This document shows, one piece after another, positions 26,341 through 35,647 of a stretch of 64,000 nt of DNA. Source of the stretch: Natrialba magadii ATCC 43099 (lineage in GTDB: Archaea; Halobacteriota; Halobacteria; Halobacteriales; Natrialbaceae). The position numbers and the translations under genes are program-made. How positions within the stretch are numbered: the first letter of the stretch is position 1; each line of letters begins with the position of its first letter. The stretch is from assembly GCF_000025625.1 (NCBI RefSeq), contig NC_013922.1:2418001-2482000 (forward strand). The letters run 5' to 3'. A model generated the notes under the pieces. That model was not told where the DNA came from. It did no database searches and saw only the letters and a program-made list of their open reading frames with translations.

Positions 26341-26698
26341 ATGCGAAATTCATACTTCCCGCAAGTAAGTACTATGGTTCAATACAATCATAACTATGCA
26401 TTCATCACGCTGAACAAAGCAGGCTAGTCACTCGTGAACAGGGATTTGCGAGATCACTCAGTCCAGCGGGTAGTCGCCAGTAAACCTGTGTAGAATCTCC
26501 TCTCTTCGCAACACGTGCTTTTCTCGTACGATTACATCAGTCTCATCTCCTAACGGCTGCTGCAGACCCACAGCAGTCGTAGGCTGTCTTATCAGCAACC
26601 CTGAACGACGAACACGTGTTTCAATCCGATACGACGCTCTCCCGAATCAATAAGTACCCACCAGCCGACCGTCCGGACGAATACGATTTCGTCCCCAC
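26341..26698. other. AT-richer spacer with a possible gene fragment
   Basis: These 358 bases separate the small lipoprotein from the AddAB-like operon. They contain a short minus-strand frame, listed separately. A probable promoter for the operon lies within the last 100 bases, but no clear TATA box stands out. Confidence 0.4.
26458..26571 (-). CDS. Short open frame or gene remnant (37 codons)
   Basis: From a GTG at 26571 the frame reads MGLQQPLGDETDVIVREKHV and LRREEILHRFTGDYPLD to a TGA. The frame stays open upstream for about 20 more codons to a stop. The text looks like the C-terminus of a real protein but I cannot name it. Third-position GC is lower than in neighbouring genes. It may be a degraded gene end. 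Confidence 0.25.
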   Translation of the reverse strand: MGLQQPLGDETDVIVREKHVLRREEILHRFTGDYPLD

Positions 26699-29290
26699 AT
26701 GTCTCAGTCTCAACCACCCGCTTCAGACACAGCAGCCCCTCCCCTCACCGGCACGCTCCACATCCTCCCCTTCGGCGGCGGCTCGCTCGCCGCGCGCGTC
26801 GCAGGAATCTACTCGAGTACCCTCGAACACGACGCAGTAGCTGGCGACCCGCGGAACGTCCTGGTGCTCAAGCGGTTGCCGACGGCGATCGACGAGTTTG
26901 CGGCGTCGTTGCGCGACGAAGCCGGGCTCGAAGGGCGACCGAACGTGAAGTCGTTGCCCCGGCACGCGACGGCGGTTGTGGAGGAAGCAGAGCCGGAGTT
27001 GACGCGACTGTCCTACGAGGAGCGGATCGAGTTTCTCGCGCGAGTGCTCGACGGCTACGACTGGTCGTCGTACTTCGAGCGGGCGAGCGAGCACGATTCG
27101 TTCGGCCGGGACGTGGGGCAGTTGTTGTTGGATGCGACGTGGAACGGTGGGTTCGGTGTGACTGTAGCTGCGGATACAGGTGCAGATGCAGATGCGAATG
27201 CGGATGCGGGTCTGGGTGCCGATGAGGCTGTGGACACCGAGAGTGATGTGACCAGTGAAAGCGACGGCTCCGCCACAGACGACGATCACGACTACGACGA
27301 CTACCTCCGGGAACTGGCCGACGTCAACGCCTCCTTCCACGACCACCTTGCCGAGCGCAACCTGGCGGAGCAGGCCCAGACGATCGAACGTGCAATCGCG
27401 GCACTCGAGCGCGAGGCGATTCGCGAGCGGATCGAGCGCGAGTTCGACGCGGTGCTCGTCGTCGAATACGAGGAGTGTGGCGACCTCGACCGGGAGTACC
27501 TGCGTGCGCTCACCCGGAACGTCGACCTGATCTGCGTCGCCGAGGAGCACGCGAGCATCGAGCGGACGAAGACCGAGGTGGGATCGGTTCGGCGATTTGC
27601 GGACGAACTCGAGATCGTCGATCACACCGCCGACGCCGCACTCGAGCGAGAAACCGACGCGATTCCCGGCGTTGCCTCGGATGGCGGAACGGCAGCAACA
27701 CAGCCGGACACGGTGTCCGAACCGGGACGAGTCGGTCAGCCGTTCGGCGCGTTTCTCGCGACTGGACGGCCGACTCGCCGGGGAGAGAACGGCGAGTCTG
27801 CAGAACCCGAAGTCCACGGTACGACCACCGCTGCGCGCGTAATCAGTGAACCCACGCTCGACCAGCAAGTCGAGACCGTCGCGAATGAAATCGAGTATCT
27901 TCGACAGGAGCAGGGTCTCGAATACGAGGACGTAGCCGTCCTGCTCCGCTCTATCGGGAACCCTGCGCCGCGCGTCCGCAGAGTGCTCCAGCACGCCGGG
28001 GTGCCGACGGCCTCCGCCGGTGTCAACGGCCTTGAGCAGGACCTCGCCGTCCGGGAACTGCACGCGCTCGCCCAGTATCACATCGACGACCGCGAGCGGG
28101 CCTACGAGCTGCTCGCGGCGCGGGTGCCGGACCTCACCGAGGACCTCGTCCAGCGCTGTGTCGTCAGGAACTCGGTTTCGAAGAGTCTGAAGCGCTGGAT
28201 CGTCACGACGGATCTCAAACGTCGAATCGCCGAGGAAGCCGACCCGATCGATGCCAGAGAGCAGTTTCGAAACGTCTCCCGGCTCCTTTCGATTGCCGAG
28301 TTCGTCGACGAACAGGATATCCTCGCGGGCGACTGGATCCAGTTCGTCACCATGCTCGAGCGGGCGATTACCTACGACGCGCCCTACGCCCACACGGCCG
28401 AAGTCGCCGTCCCCGAAGGCGGCGTCACCGTCGGTGACGTAGGGCTCGTAAAACACGATAGCCGGCGCGCCGTCTTCCTGCTCAACGTCGTCGATGGCGA
28501 GTATCCGGGGAGCGAACCGCTCTCGCCGCTCTTTCCGACCGCCTGGATCAAACGGATGGACGACTATCCGGCCGTCACGAACCCGAGTCCGGAGGCCGTC
28601 GCGGAGACGTACGCCACCGTCGACGTCGAGGAGATCACGGACAACGCGTTCGAGCGCTACCACGCCGAACGGACGCGCCGCCAGCTCGCGATCGGGGCAC
28701 GCGCCGCCGAGGAGCATCTCTACTTCTGTACCTACCGCCAGACGGACGGCTCGGTTGGCCGTCTGCAACACCGCTCGCGCTATCTCCACGCAATCGACGA
28801 ACATCCCCATTCCGCGCTCTCGCTCGCTGACCTCGGCGGAGCGGACGTTCCTGATCGCGACCTCTACACCCTCGGCAGCGCCTCCGCCGAAATCCTGTCC
28901 CAGCCCTGGAACGCCCTCGAAACAGTCCAGGCCGAAGCCAGCACCGGCGGCGAGGTCGCACTCGAGTCCACTGAAGAAACGCTGGCTGCGATCCAGCGGG
29001 TACTCGAGGAGAGCGATGATGTGGACCTGCGGTTCGAGCGGGCGGTCGAGACGCAGTTCGATCTGGCGAGAGGGGCGATTCGGCCGGAGAGTGGTGAGGG
29101 CGGTGGTAGTGGCGGTAGTAGTGAGAGCGGTGTGAGCGGTGAGAGCGGTAAGTGCGGTAAGTGCGGTGAGAGCGGTGAGAGCGGTGGGAGTGGTGGGAGT
29201 GGTGGGAGTGACAGGAGTGAACGAGTAGATGACGGTGGACGGAGAGATGACGACAAACTGGGCGGAAACGGTGGAGGTGAGACGCGATGA
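26699..29290 (+). CDS. AddB-like helicase-fold protein (first gene of helicase-nuclease operon)
   Basis: This 863-residue protein is related to the helicase-like part of AddB/RexB and UvrD-type enzymes. The N-terminus (LHILPFGGGSLAARVAGIYS) aligns in place with a Walker A loop but lacks the GKT, so ATP binding is doubtful. Later segments are UvrD-like (VETVANEIEYLRQEQGLEYE; VAVLLRSIGNPAPRVRRVL; GLVKHDSRRAVFLLNVVDGE). The last 70 residues are a Gly/Ser-rich tail with KCGKCGESGESGG, encoded by a 9-base repeat. An acidic insert lies at about 160-195. It overlaps the next gene by four bases (ATGA), so the two products are probably made together. Confidence 0.7.
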   Translation: MSQSQPPASDTAAPPLTGTLHILPFGGGSLAARVAGIYSSTLEHDAVAGDPRNVLVLKRLPTAIDEFAASLRDEAGLEGRPNVKSLPRHATAVVEEAEPELTRLSYEERIEFLARVLDGYDWSSYFERASEHDSFGRDVGQLLLDATWNGGFGVTVAADTGADADANADAGLGADEAVDTESDVTSESDGSATDDDHDYDDYLRELADVNASFHDHLAERNLAEQAQTIERAIAALEREAIRERIEREFDAVLVVEYEECGDLDREYLRALTRNVDLICVAEEHASIERTKTEVGSVRRFADELEIVDHTADAALERETDAIPGVASDGGTAATQPDTVSEPGRVGQPFGAFLATGRPTRRGENGESAEPEVHGTTTAARVISEPTLDQQVETVANEIEYLRQEQGLEYEDVAVLLRSIGNPAPRVRRVLQHAGVPTASAGVNGLEQDLAVRELHALAQYHIDDRERAYELLAARVPDLTEDLVQRCVVRNSVSKSLKRWIVTTDLKRRIAEEADPIDAREQFRNVSRLLSIAEFVDEQDILAGDWIQFVTMLERAITYDAPYAHTAEVAVPEGGVTVGDVGLVKHDSRRAVFLLNVVDGEYPGSEPLSPLFPTAWIKRMDDYPAVTNPSPEAVAETYATVDVEEITDNAFERYHAERTRRQLAIGARAAEEHLYFCTYRQTDGSVGRLQHRSRYLHAIDEHPHSALSLADLGGADVPDRDLYTLGSASAEILSQPWNALETVQAEASTGGEVALESTEETLAAIQRVLEESDDVDLRFERAVETQFDLARGAIRPESGEGGGSGGSSESGVSGESGKCGKCGESGESGGSGGSGGSDRSERVDDGGRRDDDKLGGNGGGETR
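29099..29215 (+). repeat. Gly/Ser-encoding 9-bp repeat at gene end
   Basis: Imperfect copies of GGTGAGAGC and relatives encode GES/GGS/GKC units at the C-terminus of the AddB-like protein. All unit lengths are multiples of three. Confidence 0.75.
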
Positions 29291-30297
29291 CGCCGCCCTC
29301 GGCTGTTGAAAGTGAGACAGACGACGAGTTGGCTGCGCAAGCGGACCAAACCGTCGTCACCGCCGACGCGCTCGCGACACACATCGTCTGCCCGCGCCAG
29401 TACGAGTTCGCGTTCGAACGCCCGCTCTCGGCGCGCGAAACGAGCACCGACCGGGTTCGCGACCGTCGTCGGCAACTGCTCCGGCGGTCGATTATCGCTG
29501 GACTCCGCTCGGAGGCGGATTCTGAGGAGGGGCGTGTCGAGGCCGCACTCGAGTGGCTCGATCACGAGTGGCGACAGGCTAGCGCCGGCGACCGGCAGCC
29601 CTACATCGCAGACGCACAGGAGCAGTACGATGCGGACGCGCTGGCGGCTGCGGTGGAGACGTATTTCTCGAACGGCGGACACGAGCACGCCGAGCGGCTG
29701 GTCGAGGCGGACACCGTGGTCGGCTACGAACGCGACGGCGTTCGGTACGAGGCGACCGTCGATGCTGTAGTCGAGCGCGACAGGGGCTACCTCGCCATCA
29801 GGTACGTCCCGACGCTGCACGGCGTGTTGCAGGTAAGCTGGTCTGACACGCACGTCCGGGAGTTTATGGACGGCCAGTCGTACTATCCGCGCCAGATCGG
29901 GAGCTTCGTCAGGGCCGGTGTCGCCATTCGGGGGCTGAAAGCCGAGTACGGCTTCGACCTGCCCTGTGACTTCGCCTACGTCGCGCCGCTGGCTGAGAGT
30001 CGACCGGTCTACGAGTCCGAGTCGGGCGTGCGCGTCGAGGTAGAACAACGCCACTTCGAGGACGCCTTCGAGGAGGAGACGCGGGACCTCGTAGACCTGA
30101 TCGAGGAGCGCGCCGCAGCGATTCGCGACGGGAAGACCGACCCGCGGGCGTGGCGGTTTGCGAAGATCACCGACTCGGCCTGCGAGTACTGTGCCTATCG
30201 GGACGCCTGTCCCGATCGGATGGGTGCCGAACTCGCGTTTATCGACCGAGAGCCGACTCGCGGTGAGCGTGGTGGACGAGGTGAGATCGATGACTGA
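29287..30297 (+). CDS. PD-(D/E)XK-fold Fe-S protein, AddB C-terminal/Cas4-like
   Basis: This is a 336-residue protein with the Cys arrangement of AddB and Cas4 nucleases: Cys35 (VCPRQYEF) and C-x2-C-x5-C near residues 298-306 (CEYCAYRDAC). Together these would hold a [4Fe-4S] cluster. Between them lies the nuclease fold with VRYEATVDAVVERDRGYLAI. Where active enzymes have (D/E)xK followed by a conserved Tyr/Thr, this protein reads AIRY, so catalysis may be lost. It overlaps both neighbours (4 and 8 bases). It probably corresponds to the C-terminal half of AddB, split off as its own gene. Confidence 0.7.
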   Translation: MTPPSAVESETDDELAAQADQTVVTADALATHIVCPRQYEFAFERPLSARETSTDRVRDRRRQLLRRSIIAGLRSEADSEEGRVEAALEWLDHEWRQASAGDRQPYIADAQEQYDADALAAAVETYFSNGGHEHAERLVEADTVVGYERDGVRYEATVDAVVERDRGYLAIRYVPTLHGVLQVSWSDTHVREFMDGQSYYPRQIGSFVRAGVAIRGLKAEYGFDLPCDFAYVAPLAESRPVYESESGVRVEVEQRHFEDAFEEETRDLVDLIEERAAAIRDGKTDPRAWRFAKITDSACEYCAYRDACPDRMGAELAFIDREPTRGERGGRGEIDD

Positions 30298-33200
30298 GCG
30301 TGAGACAATGAGTGAGCGTGAGACAACGGCTGATACCGCGGACGCTGTCGCAGCGAGCGGTGAAACGGACGCCGAACCCGACGCCGCGGCTCTCGAGCCA
30401 AAGGGCAACCAGCCGGCCGTCATCGACGCGACCGGCGGCGCACACACCGTCGAAGCCGTCGCCGGCTCCGGCAAGACGACGACGATGGTCAAGCGCCTGC
30501 AGGCCGAAATCGAGGAGCGCGACGTTTCGCCTAACCGCCTGCTGGTGCTCACCTTCGCGAACGAGGCCGCCCACACGATTCAGGAGAAACTCCGCGAGGC
30601 GCTCGGCCCGCAGGTCGCCTTCGATATCGACGTTTACACCTACCACTCGTTTAGCTCGAAACTGCTGACCGAGTACGCCTACCACGTCGGCGTCTCACCC
30701 GAGTTCGACCTCGTCACCGAGGAAGACCGTCCGCAACTGATCGAGTCCGTCTACGGCGACGTCGACTTCTCGTTCGTCGCAGCCGGCTCGCCCTCCGCCG
30801 GCGGCACAAGCGACCAGACGCTCTCCGCGCTCACTTCATTCATCGAGGCGATGCGCCGCGAGGCCGTCACCCCGGCCGATATTCGGTCGTACCTCCCCAG
30901 TGACGAGGACCTGCGTGATCTGCTCGGGCTCGTCACCGATCTCGAGGAGATGGCTCACCAGGTCATCAACGTCGACGCGAACGGCATTATGTGGGACGCC
31001 GAAGCGCTCGCCGACCGCTGTGACCGCCTGCCGCGCGTCTACCGCGCAAAAGCCAGCCAGTTCGACGGCGACGGTCGGGTTCACTCCGCCGTCAGTGCCC
31101 ACCTCGAGGCCATGGCCGAAACGGCCGAGAACATGGCCGACCACCTCCGAACTGAATCCGAACTCGAGTGGCAGGCGTTTCGGCTCCCCGAGGCGATGTT
31201 CGAGGGCGAGCGGGGGCCACTGACCTCGATCACGCAGACGCCGATGGGGCGGCTGTCGAACTACGTTCACATGCTCCGGCGGGCACGAGCGTTCGTCGGT
31301 GCATATGAAGCCTATCTCGAGGCGCTCGACGAGCGCAACGCCTTCGACTACGACGAACTGATTCACCGGACCGTCGACCTGCTTCGTGACGAGCGCGTCC
31401 GTGACGACATCCTCGCCGAGTGGGACGCCGTCTACTGCGACGAGTTTCAGGACACGGACGAGTCCCAACTCGAGTTGGTCGAGGAACTGCGCGACGGCCT
31501 CGACATCATGGTCGTCGGCGACAGCGATCAGGCCATCCACGAGTGGCGCGGGCAGGATCCCGAGAATATGTCGAAACTGCCCGAGTCGTTCGAGGAGATC
31601 GGCCTGGATCTGAACTTCCGGTCGCGCCAGCCGATTCTCGATCTGGCGACGAATCTCGATCCCGACAAGGACGAGATCGAGGCGTACAAGGAGCCGAACC
31701 CGCCCAGCGTCGTCACAGTCGACAGCGAGGGCGAGCGTACGCCGGCACAGGTGAGCACGACGATTTCACATCTCCTCACGGGTCGGTTCGAGGACGTTCC
31801 CGAGCGCGAACTCGAGGACATCGCGGTGCTCGTCCGCCGAAACCAGAACGCTCGCGATATCGCGTCCCAGCTGGATCGGGACAGCATTCCCTACACCCTC
31901 TCGAGCGATGCGTCGGGCGAACTCGGCCACGGCGTGCGGACGGTGCTGTCGTACTTCCGTGTCCTCGTCGAACCCGGCGATGACGTGAGCTGGCAGCGCG
32001 TCCTTCTCCACCTCTACCGCGTCCCCGAGGGAGACGTGGATACGCTGTTGCGAGCCGGCGAGACCGTTCCGGCGGGGTACGACGCGCTCGCAGAGCCGGC
32101 CGCCGAACTTCGCTGTCCCGACCGTGTCCACGAGGCGCTCACGGACTACAAGACGCTTCGATCGGTCTCGGACACCCACGCAATCTCCGAGCTTTACCGC
32201 CACTTCAAGCGCGAGACGCGTATCGACTGGTTCCTCCGGGAACACGACCGAGACGCCCTCGCCAACGTCGAGCGCCTGATCGAGGCGTTCAACGACAGTC
32301 CCGTCCAGTCCGAGCTGACGCCGGCGTTCGTCGACTACCTGGAGCGCCAGGCCCACCTGCTCTCGGCCGACGACGAGACGGCGACTAGCCCTGGCTCGCA
32401 GTCTGCGGATGCCGTCGACGTCATGACCATCCACCAGGCGAAGGGCCTTGACTTCGATACCGTTCTACTTCCCTTCCTCACCGAATCCGAGTTCGGCCAC
32501 ATCACTCTCGCGAACTATCAGCGAGACCTCTACCGCTACGATATACTGGTTGACGACGTGCAGGGCGAGCTGGCCGACCCGCTGCGGGCCGACTGCAGCG
32601 ACGACCAGATCGCAGAGGAGTGGCGCGTCCTCCACGTCGCACTCACCCGAGCGAAGGAGCACCTGTTCCTCTTCGGCAACGACGTCGAGGAGCAGGGCCC
32701 CGGTGCGGACATGCTGGACGATCACCTGCCCAGTGAACGCAGCGAGACCCCGATCCACTGGTCTGCCGAGGGGCCACGCTTCTCCGTCTGGAACGCGCTC
32801 ATGGACAGCTACGACGAGATTGCGGCCGACACACCCGACGCCGTCCGGGACTACACCGACGCCGTCAACCGCGGCGTCGACGAGGACCCGGGGACGATCA
32901 CGTACTACCAAACCGAGGTCTCGACCGACGAAGCGCTCGAGACAGTACTCGAGTTCGCCGACGAGGTCGTCGCCGGGACGCTCGCTGATGGCGACAGCGC
33001 CGCAAGTCCGAACACCGCCCGCTTCGCCGACGCCCCCCTCGGCACCAGCGTCGACGTCGAACTCGCCCGCCAGCACAGCCACACCGCACTCGAGTCCGTC
33101 CGCAACTGTGAGCGAAAGCACGTCCTCGATCACGTGGTGGACGCGTTCCCCGACCCAACCCCAGCTACCGGCGGGGAAGCAGAGGTGACCCAGGCCGACG

Positions 33201-33874
33201 TTGGCTCGCTCTTCCACGACGTCGCCGAACTCGCCTACTGGCGCGGCTACGACAGCAAAACCGAGTGGCGCGAGGCCTGCGAGTGGGTCGCCCGTAGCCG
33301 CGACCTGACGACCGCACTGGAGCCGGCACTCGAGTGCATCGATCGCTACTTCGAGACCGACGTGCCGGAGTGGCCGGCGGTCGGTGCAGAGGTGCCAATC
33401 GCCGTCGACGGCGACGAGATTGCGGAGGTGAACGGCGACATCGCGGCTGTGGACGACGGCATCGCAGCTATCGAAGGCGACATAATCGGCTACGTCGACA
33501 GCGTTCGCCGCCACCCTGACGGCGGCCTCGTCGTACTCGACTACAAGACGAGCCAGGCCCAGAAGGACCTGGAGACGAGCCACCAACTCGAGCTCTACGT
33601 CCGCGCCTGTCGGGACCGCTTCGACGAGCCACTCAGCCACGCCGGCTACGTATACGTCGGTGACGCCGGGCCAGCAGTCCAGGTTTTCTCGGTCGACGAA
33701 CTGGCCACGCTGTGGGAGTCGGTACTCGAGGACCTGGCGACGGCGGACGGCTCGTCGTTCGCGAACGCGACGCCGGGACCACACTGCCAGTTCTGTCCGC
33801 ACCGGTCGCTTGGCTGTTCCGAGGGCGAAGACGAGTCACCGTCTCTGGATGCGTTCCAGATCGATGGCCAGTGA
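30290..33874 (+). CDS. UvrD/AddA-like helicase-nuclease
   Basis: This 1194-residue superfamily 1A helicase carries a C-terminal nuclease. Helicase motifs are VAGSGKTTTM (about 57-66), VYCDEFQDTDESQLELV (about 380), GDSDQAIHEWRGQD, MTIHQAKGLDFDTVLLP and LHVALTRAKEHLFLFG. The PD-(D/E)XK nuclease has GYVDSVRR and VVLDYKTSQ (about 1067-1090), with the Fe-S Cys set RNCERKH (about 939) and CQFCPHRSLGC (about 1166-1176). This is the AddA-type organisation: ATP-driven unwinding plus an active nuclease. The ATG at 30290 overlaps the preceding stop by 8 bases; an in-frame ATG further upstream lies inside that gene. It probably acts on DNA ends in break repair. Confidence 0.85.
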   Translation: MTERETMSERETTADTADAVAASGETDAEPDAAALEPKGNQPAVIDATGGAHTVEAVAGSGKTTTMVKRLQAEIEERDVSPNRLLVLTFANEAAHTIQEKLREALGPQVAFDIDVYTYHSFSSKLLTEYAYHVGVSPEFDLVTEEDRPQLIESVYGDVDFSFVAAGSPSAGGTSDQTLSALTSFIEAMRREAVTPADIRSYLPSDEDLRDLLGLVTDLEEMAHQVINVDANGIMWDAEALADRCDRLPRVYRAKASQFDGDGRVHSAVSAHLEAMAETAENMADHLRTESELEWQAFRLPEAMFEGERGPLTSITQTPMGRLSNYVHMLRRARAFVGAYEAYLEALDERNAFDYDELIHRTVDLLRDERVRDDILAEWDAVYCDEFQDTDESQLELVEELRDGLDIMVVGDSDQAIHEWRGQDPENMSKLPESFEEIGLDLNFRSRQPILDLATNLDPDKDEIEAYKEPNPPSVVTVDSEGERTPAQVSTTISHLLTGRFEDVPERELEDIAVLVRRNQNARDIASQLDRDSIPYTLSSDASGELGHGVRTVLSYFRVLVEPGDDVSWQRVLLHLYRVPEGDVDTLLRAGETVPAGYDALAEPAAELRCPDRVHEALTDYKTLRSVSDTHAISELYRHFKRETRIDWFLREHDRDALANVERLIEAFNDSPVQSELTPAFVDYLERQAHLLSADDETATSPGSQSADAVDVMTIHQAKGLDFDTVLLPFLTESEFGHITLANYQRDLYRYDILVDDVQGELADPLRADCSDDQIAEEWRVLHVALTRAKEHLFLFGNDVEEQGPGADMLDDHLPSERSETPIHWSAEGPRFSVWNALMDSYDEIAADTPDAVRDYTDAVNRGVDEDPGTITYYQTEVSTDEALETVLEFADEVVAGTLADGDSAASPNTARFADAPLGTSVDVELARQHSHTALESVRNCERKHVLDHVVDAFPDPTPATGGEAEVTQADVGSLFHDVAELAYWRGYDSKTEWREACEWVARSRDLTTALEPALECIDRYFETDVPEWPAVGAEVPIAVDGDEIAEVNGDIAAVDDGIAAIEGDIIGYVDSVRRHPDGGLVVLDYKTSQAQKDLETSHQLELYVRACRDRFDEPLSHAGYVYVGDAGPAVQVFSVDELATLWESVLEDLATADGSSFANATPGPHCQFCPHRSLGCSEGEDESPSLDAFQIDGQ

Positions 33875-33957
33875 GTTTCGGACCGAGTGCAGTCGTTCGT
33901 GCGGACTCGCTCGTCCGTGTTCGGTCGAGTTTCCCGCGGCTCTATCCGTGTCAACGA

Positions 33958-34914
33958 CTACGGCGTCGTATCAGACCCTCCGATTTGACTAGTCTCGGGT
34001 CGACGCGGTCGGTCCGGAGCGACCGCGTGCGCAAGCACCTCGAGTCCTGTCCCGAGCGGGTACTCGAGAATTGCCGCCGGCTCCTCGAGCACGCGTCCGA
34101 AAACTAGCTCAGACGCCCGTGCAACCGGGTTCCAGGTATCGTAGTAGGCGTCGTAGACGCCCGCCATCTCCGCAGTTTCCATGTACCCACAGAGCACGTA
34201 CCCCTCCGGTCGTCGCTCGAGCACCACCGACTCAGTGTACATGGCTTCGGTCTCGAGCATCGCCGCGCTCCACCGCTCGACGGGGCCGAGCTCGATCTCA
34301 CCCGCCGCGACGCGCCGCGAGAGTCCGGCGAATCGGTCCGCGAGCCGCTCAGCCAGCCCCGGTTTCAGGTGCAACTGGACGAGGTCGATATCGACGCCGT
34401 TCTCGAGTGCTGCACCGCTGACGGCGAGGGGGCCGTCGTCGGCCCCCATCGCGGTCCGAGGGCGGTTCGGGTTGACCGCGTGGACGAGCAGCTCGCGGTC
34501 GACGCGGGCTTCCTCGGCGACGAGCGCGTCGTCCTCGAGTGGGAACGCCGCTTCGATTCGCGATTCTGGATTCTCCCAGCCGGCCATCGCAGAATGTGGC
34601 ACCTCGACGTACCAGATCAGCTCCGGGTCGTCGCCAGCGTCGAGAAACAGCGTCGCCGTGGCCGCCCCCTCGAGCCCGAGCAGCGGTCGTGGGTCGTCGG
34701 GGTCGACACAGCGCTCGGCGACTGCCTCGCGAACGGACTCGAGGCGGTCCTCGTCGATGGGTCGACGGACGAGAAATGCGCTCGCGTGGCGCTCGGTGAT
34801 GTTCCGAGTTTCGTGCGCTGTCGATGCGACCCGCCGGCGATACCATGCGTAGCTGGCGGTGGCGGCGAGTGCTCCGAGGACGATGCTCCGGCGTATCCAC
34901 GGTCGAAGGTCCAT
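33958..34914 (-). CDS. Membrane-anchored haloarchaeal protein (DUF6176-like)
   Basis: The 318 residues begin with a signal anchor (IRRSIVLGALAATASYAWYR). Two ferredoxin-like dimerisation-type domains probably follow: WYVEVPHSAMAGWENPESRI in the first and ESVVLERRPEGYVLCGYME with VYDAYYDTWNPVA in the second. The second block resembles DUF6176-type domains. It is common in haloarchaea, with unknown function. It is convergent with the AddA-like gene, with 83 bases between them. Confidence 0.6.
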   Translation of the reverse strand: MDLRPWIRRSIVLGALAATASYAWYRRRVASTAHETRNITERHASAFLVRRPIDEDRLESVREAVAERCVDPDDPRPLLGLEGAATATLFLDAGDDPELIWYVEVPHSAMAGWENPESRIEAAFPLEDDALVAEEARVDRELLVHAVNPNRPRTAMGADDGPLAVSGAALENGVDIDLVQLHLKPGLAERLADRFAGLSRRVAAGEIELGPVERWSAAMLETEAMYTESVVLERRPEGYVLCGYMETAEMAGVYDAYYDTWNPVARASELVFGRVLEEPAAILEYPLGTGLEVLAHAVAPDRPRRPETSQIGGSDTTP

Positions 34915-35080
34915 ACTAGATGGTCGGCGCGAGCGGCGTTCGCACTGTTCCCGAAACCTATCGTGATTTTAAGCACCTGTACGTTCTGTGAAAGCAGTTA
35001 CGTGCCCAGAGGTGGCGAATCCGTTCTCTCCATGGTCCGCACCTTGCGGTGTCGAACCCTGAACACAACGGAGAAATTGG

Positions 35081-35105
35081 AGTGGACTCGCCGGGATTTG
35101 AACCC
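35081..35105. repeat. Duplicated 3' end of the tRNA-Ala gene (possible att scar)
   Basis: The 25 bases match 35211-35235, the 3' end of tRNA-Ala with two flanking bases, at a distance of 130 bases in direct orientation. The match stops inside the T arm. Such duplications arise when an integrase uses a tRNA 3' end. No integrase gene remains between the copies. Confidence 0.75.
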
Positions 35106-35177
35106 GAAGGAAGACGGTCGTTCGCTTCGCTCACGCTGCGACTTCCAGGGCTTCAAATCCGCCATCGACGACGATTC

Positions 35178-35205
35178 GCGGCGCTCACGAATTTGTTCGC
35201 GCCGC
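35178..35205. terminator. Inverted repeat downstream of tRNA-Ala
   Basis: GCGGCGC (35178-35184) and GCGCCGC (35199-35205) form a 7-bp perfect stem with a 14-base loop, just beyond the tRNA 3' end on the minus strand. It may help termination or processing, or may belong to the integrated scar. Confidence 0.35.
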
Positions 35206-35212
35206 AAAATAG

Positions 35213-35284
35213 TGGACTCGCCGGGATTTGAACCCGGGGCCTCTCCCATGCCAAGGGAGTGATCTACCTCTGATCTACGAGCCC
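35213..35284 (-). tRNA. tRNA-Ala (anticodon GGC)
   Basis: This is a 72-nt gene on the minus strand. The acceptor stem GGGCTCG pairs with CGAGTCC, followed by discriminator A; CCA is not encoded. The anticodon stem is CTCCC/GGGAG with loop TTGGCAT, giving anticodon GGC for Ala codon GCC. The T arm has GGTTCAAATCC. No intron is seen. A partial copy of the 3' end lies 130 bases downstream. Confidence 0.95.
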
Positions 35285-35647
35285 GCTTCGCAATACGCAC
35301 TTTCCCACGGGAATAGATAAACCCCTCGAAATCGTCGGGTCGGCACTGTCGTTGTCACACAGGGGTACTCGAGTACATCGCCGTTTCCGACATCCCAACC
35401 ATGTCTACGACGGCGTCGGGCTCACAACCCATACCGACTGTGGCCGCTGTCTAGAAACCCTTTAGTCCGTGCCGCGGGAAGCGACGGTGGGAAGCGCACG
35501 GCCGCAAATCTGACAGTGCCACTCGCTTGGGTGGCTTGGGATTGCGGAAGTGCATCTTGCACGGAGCCGGATTGCGGTCGGCTGGGTCATTCGATCCAGT
35601 GCGAACGCTATCCATCCGAGCGGTCAGTGCGGTTCCTATCCTCACCA
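35285..35647. other. Intergenic region upstream of rps15
   Basis: These 363 bases hold no supported gene. They lie between tRNA-Ala and rps15, which are divergent, so promoters of both are expected here. No clear TATA box could be fixed by eye. Confidence 0.4.
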
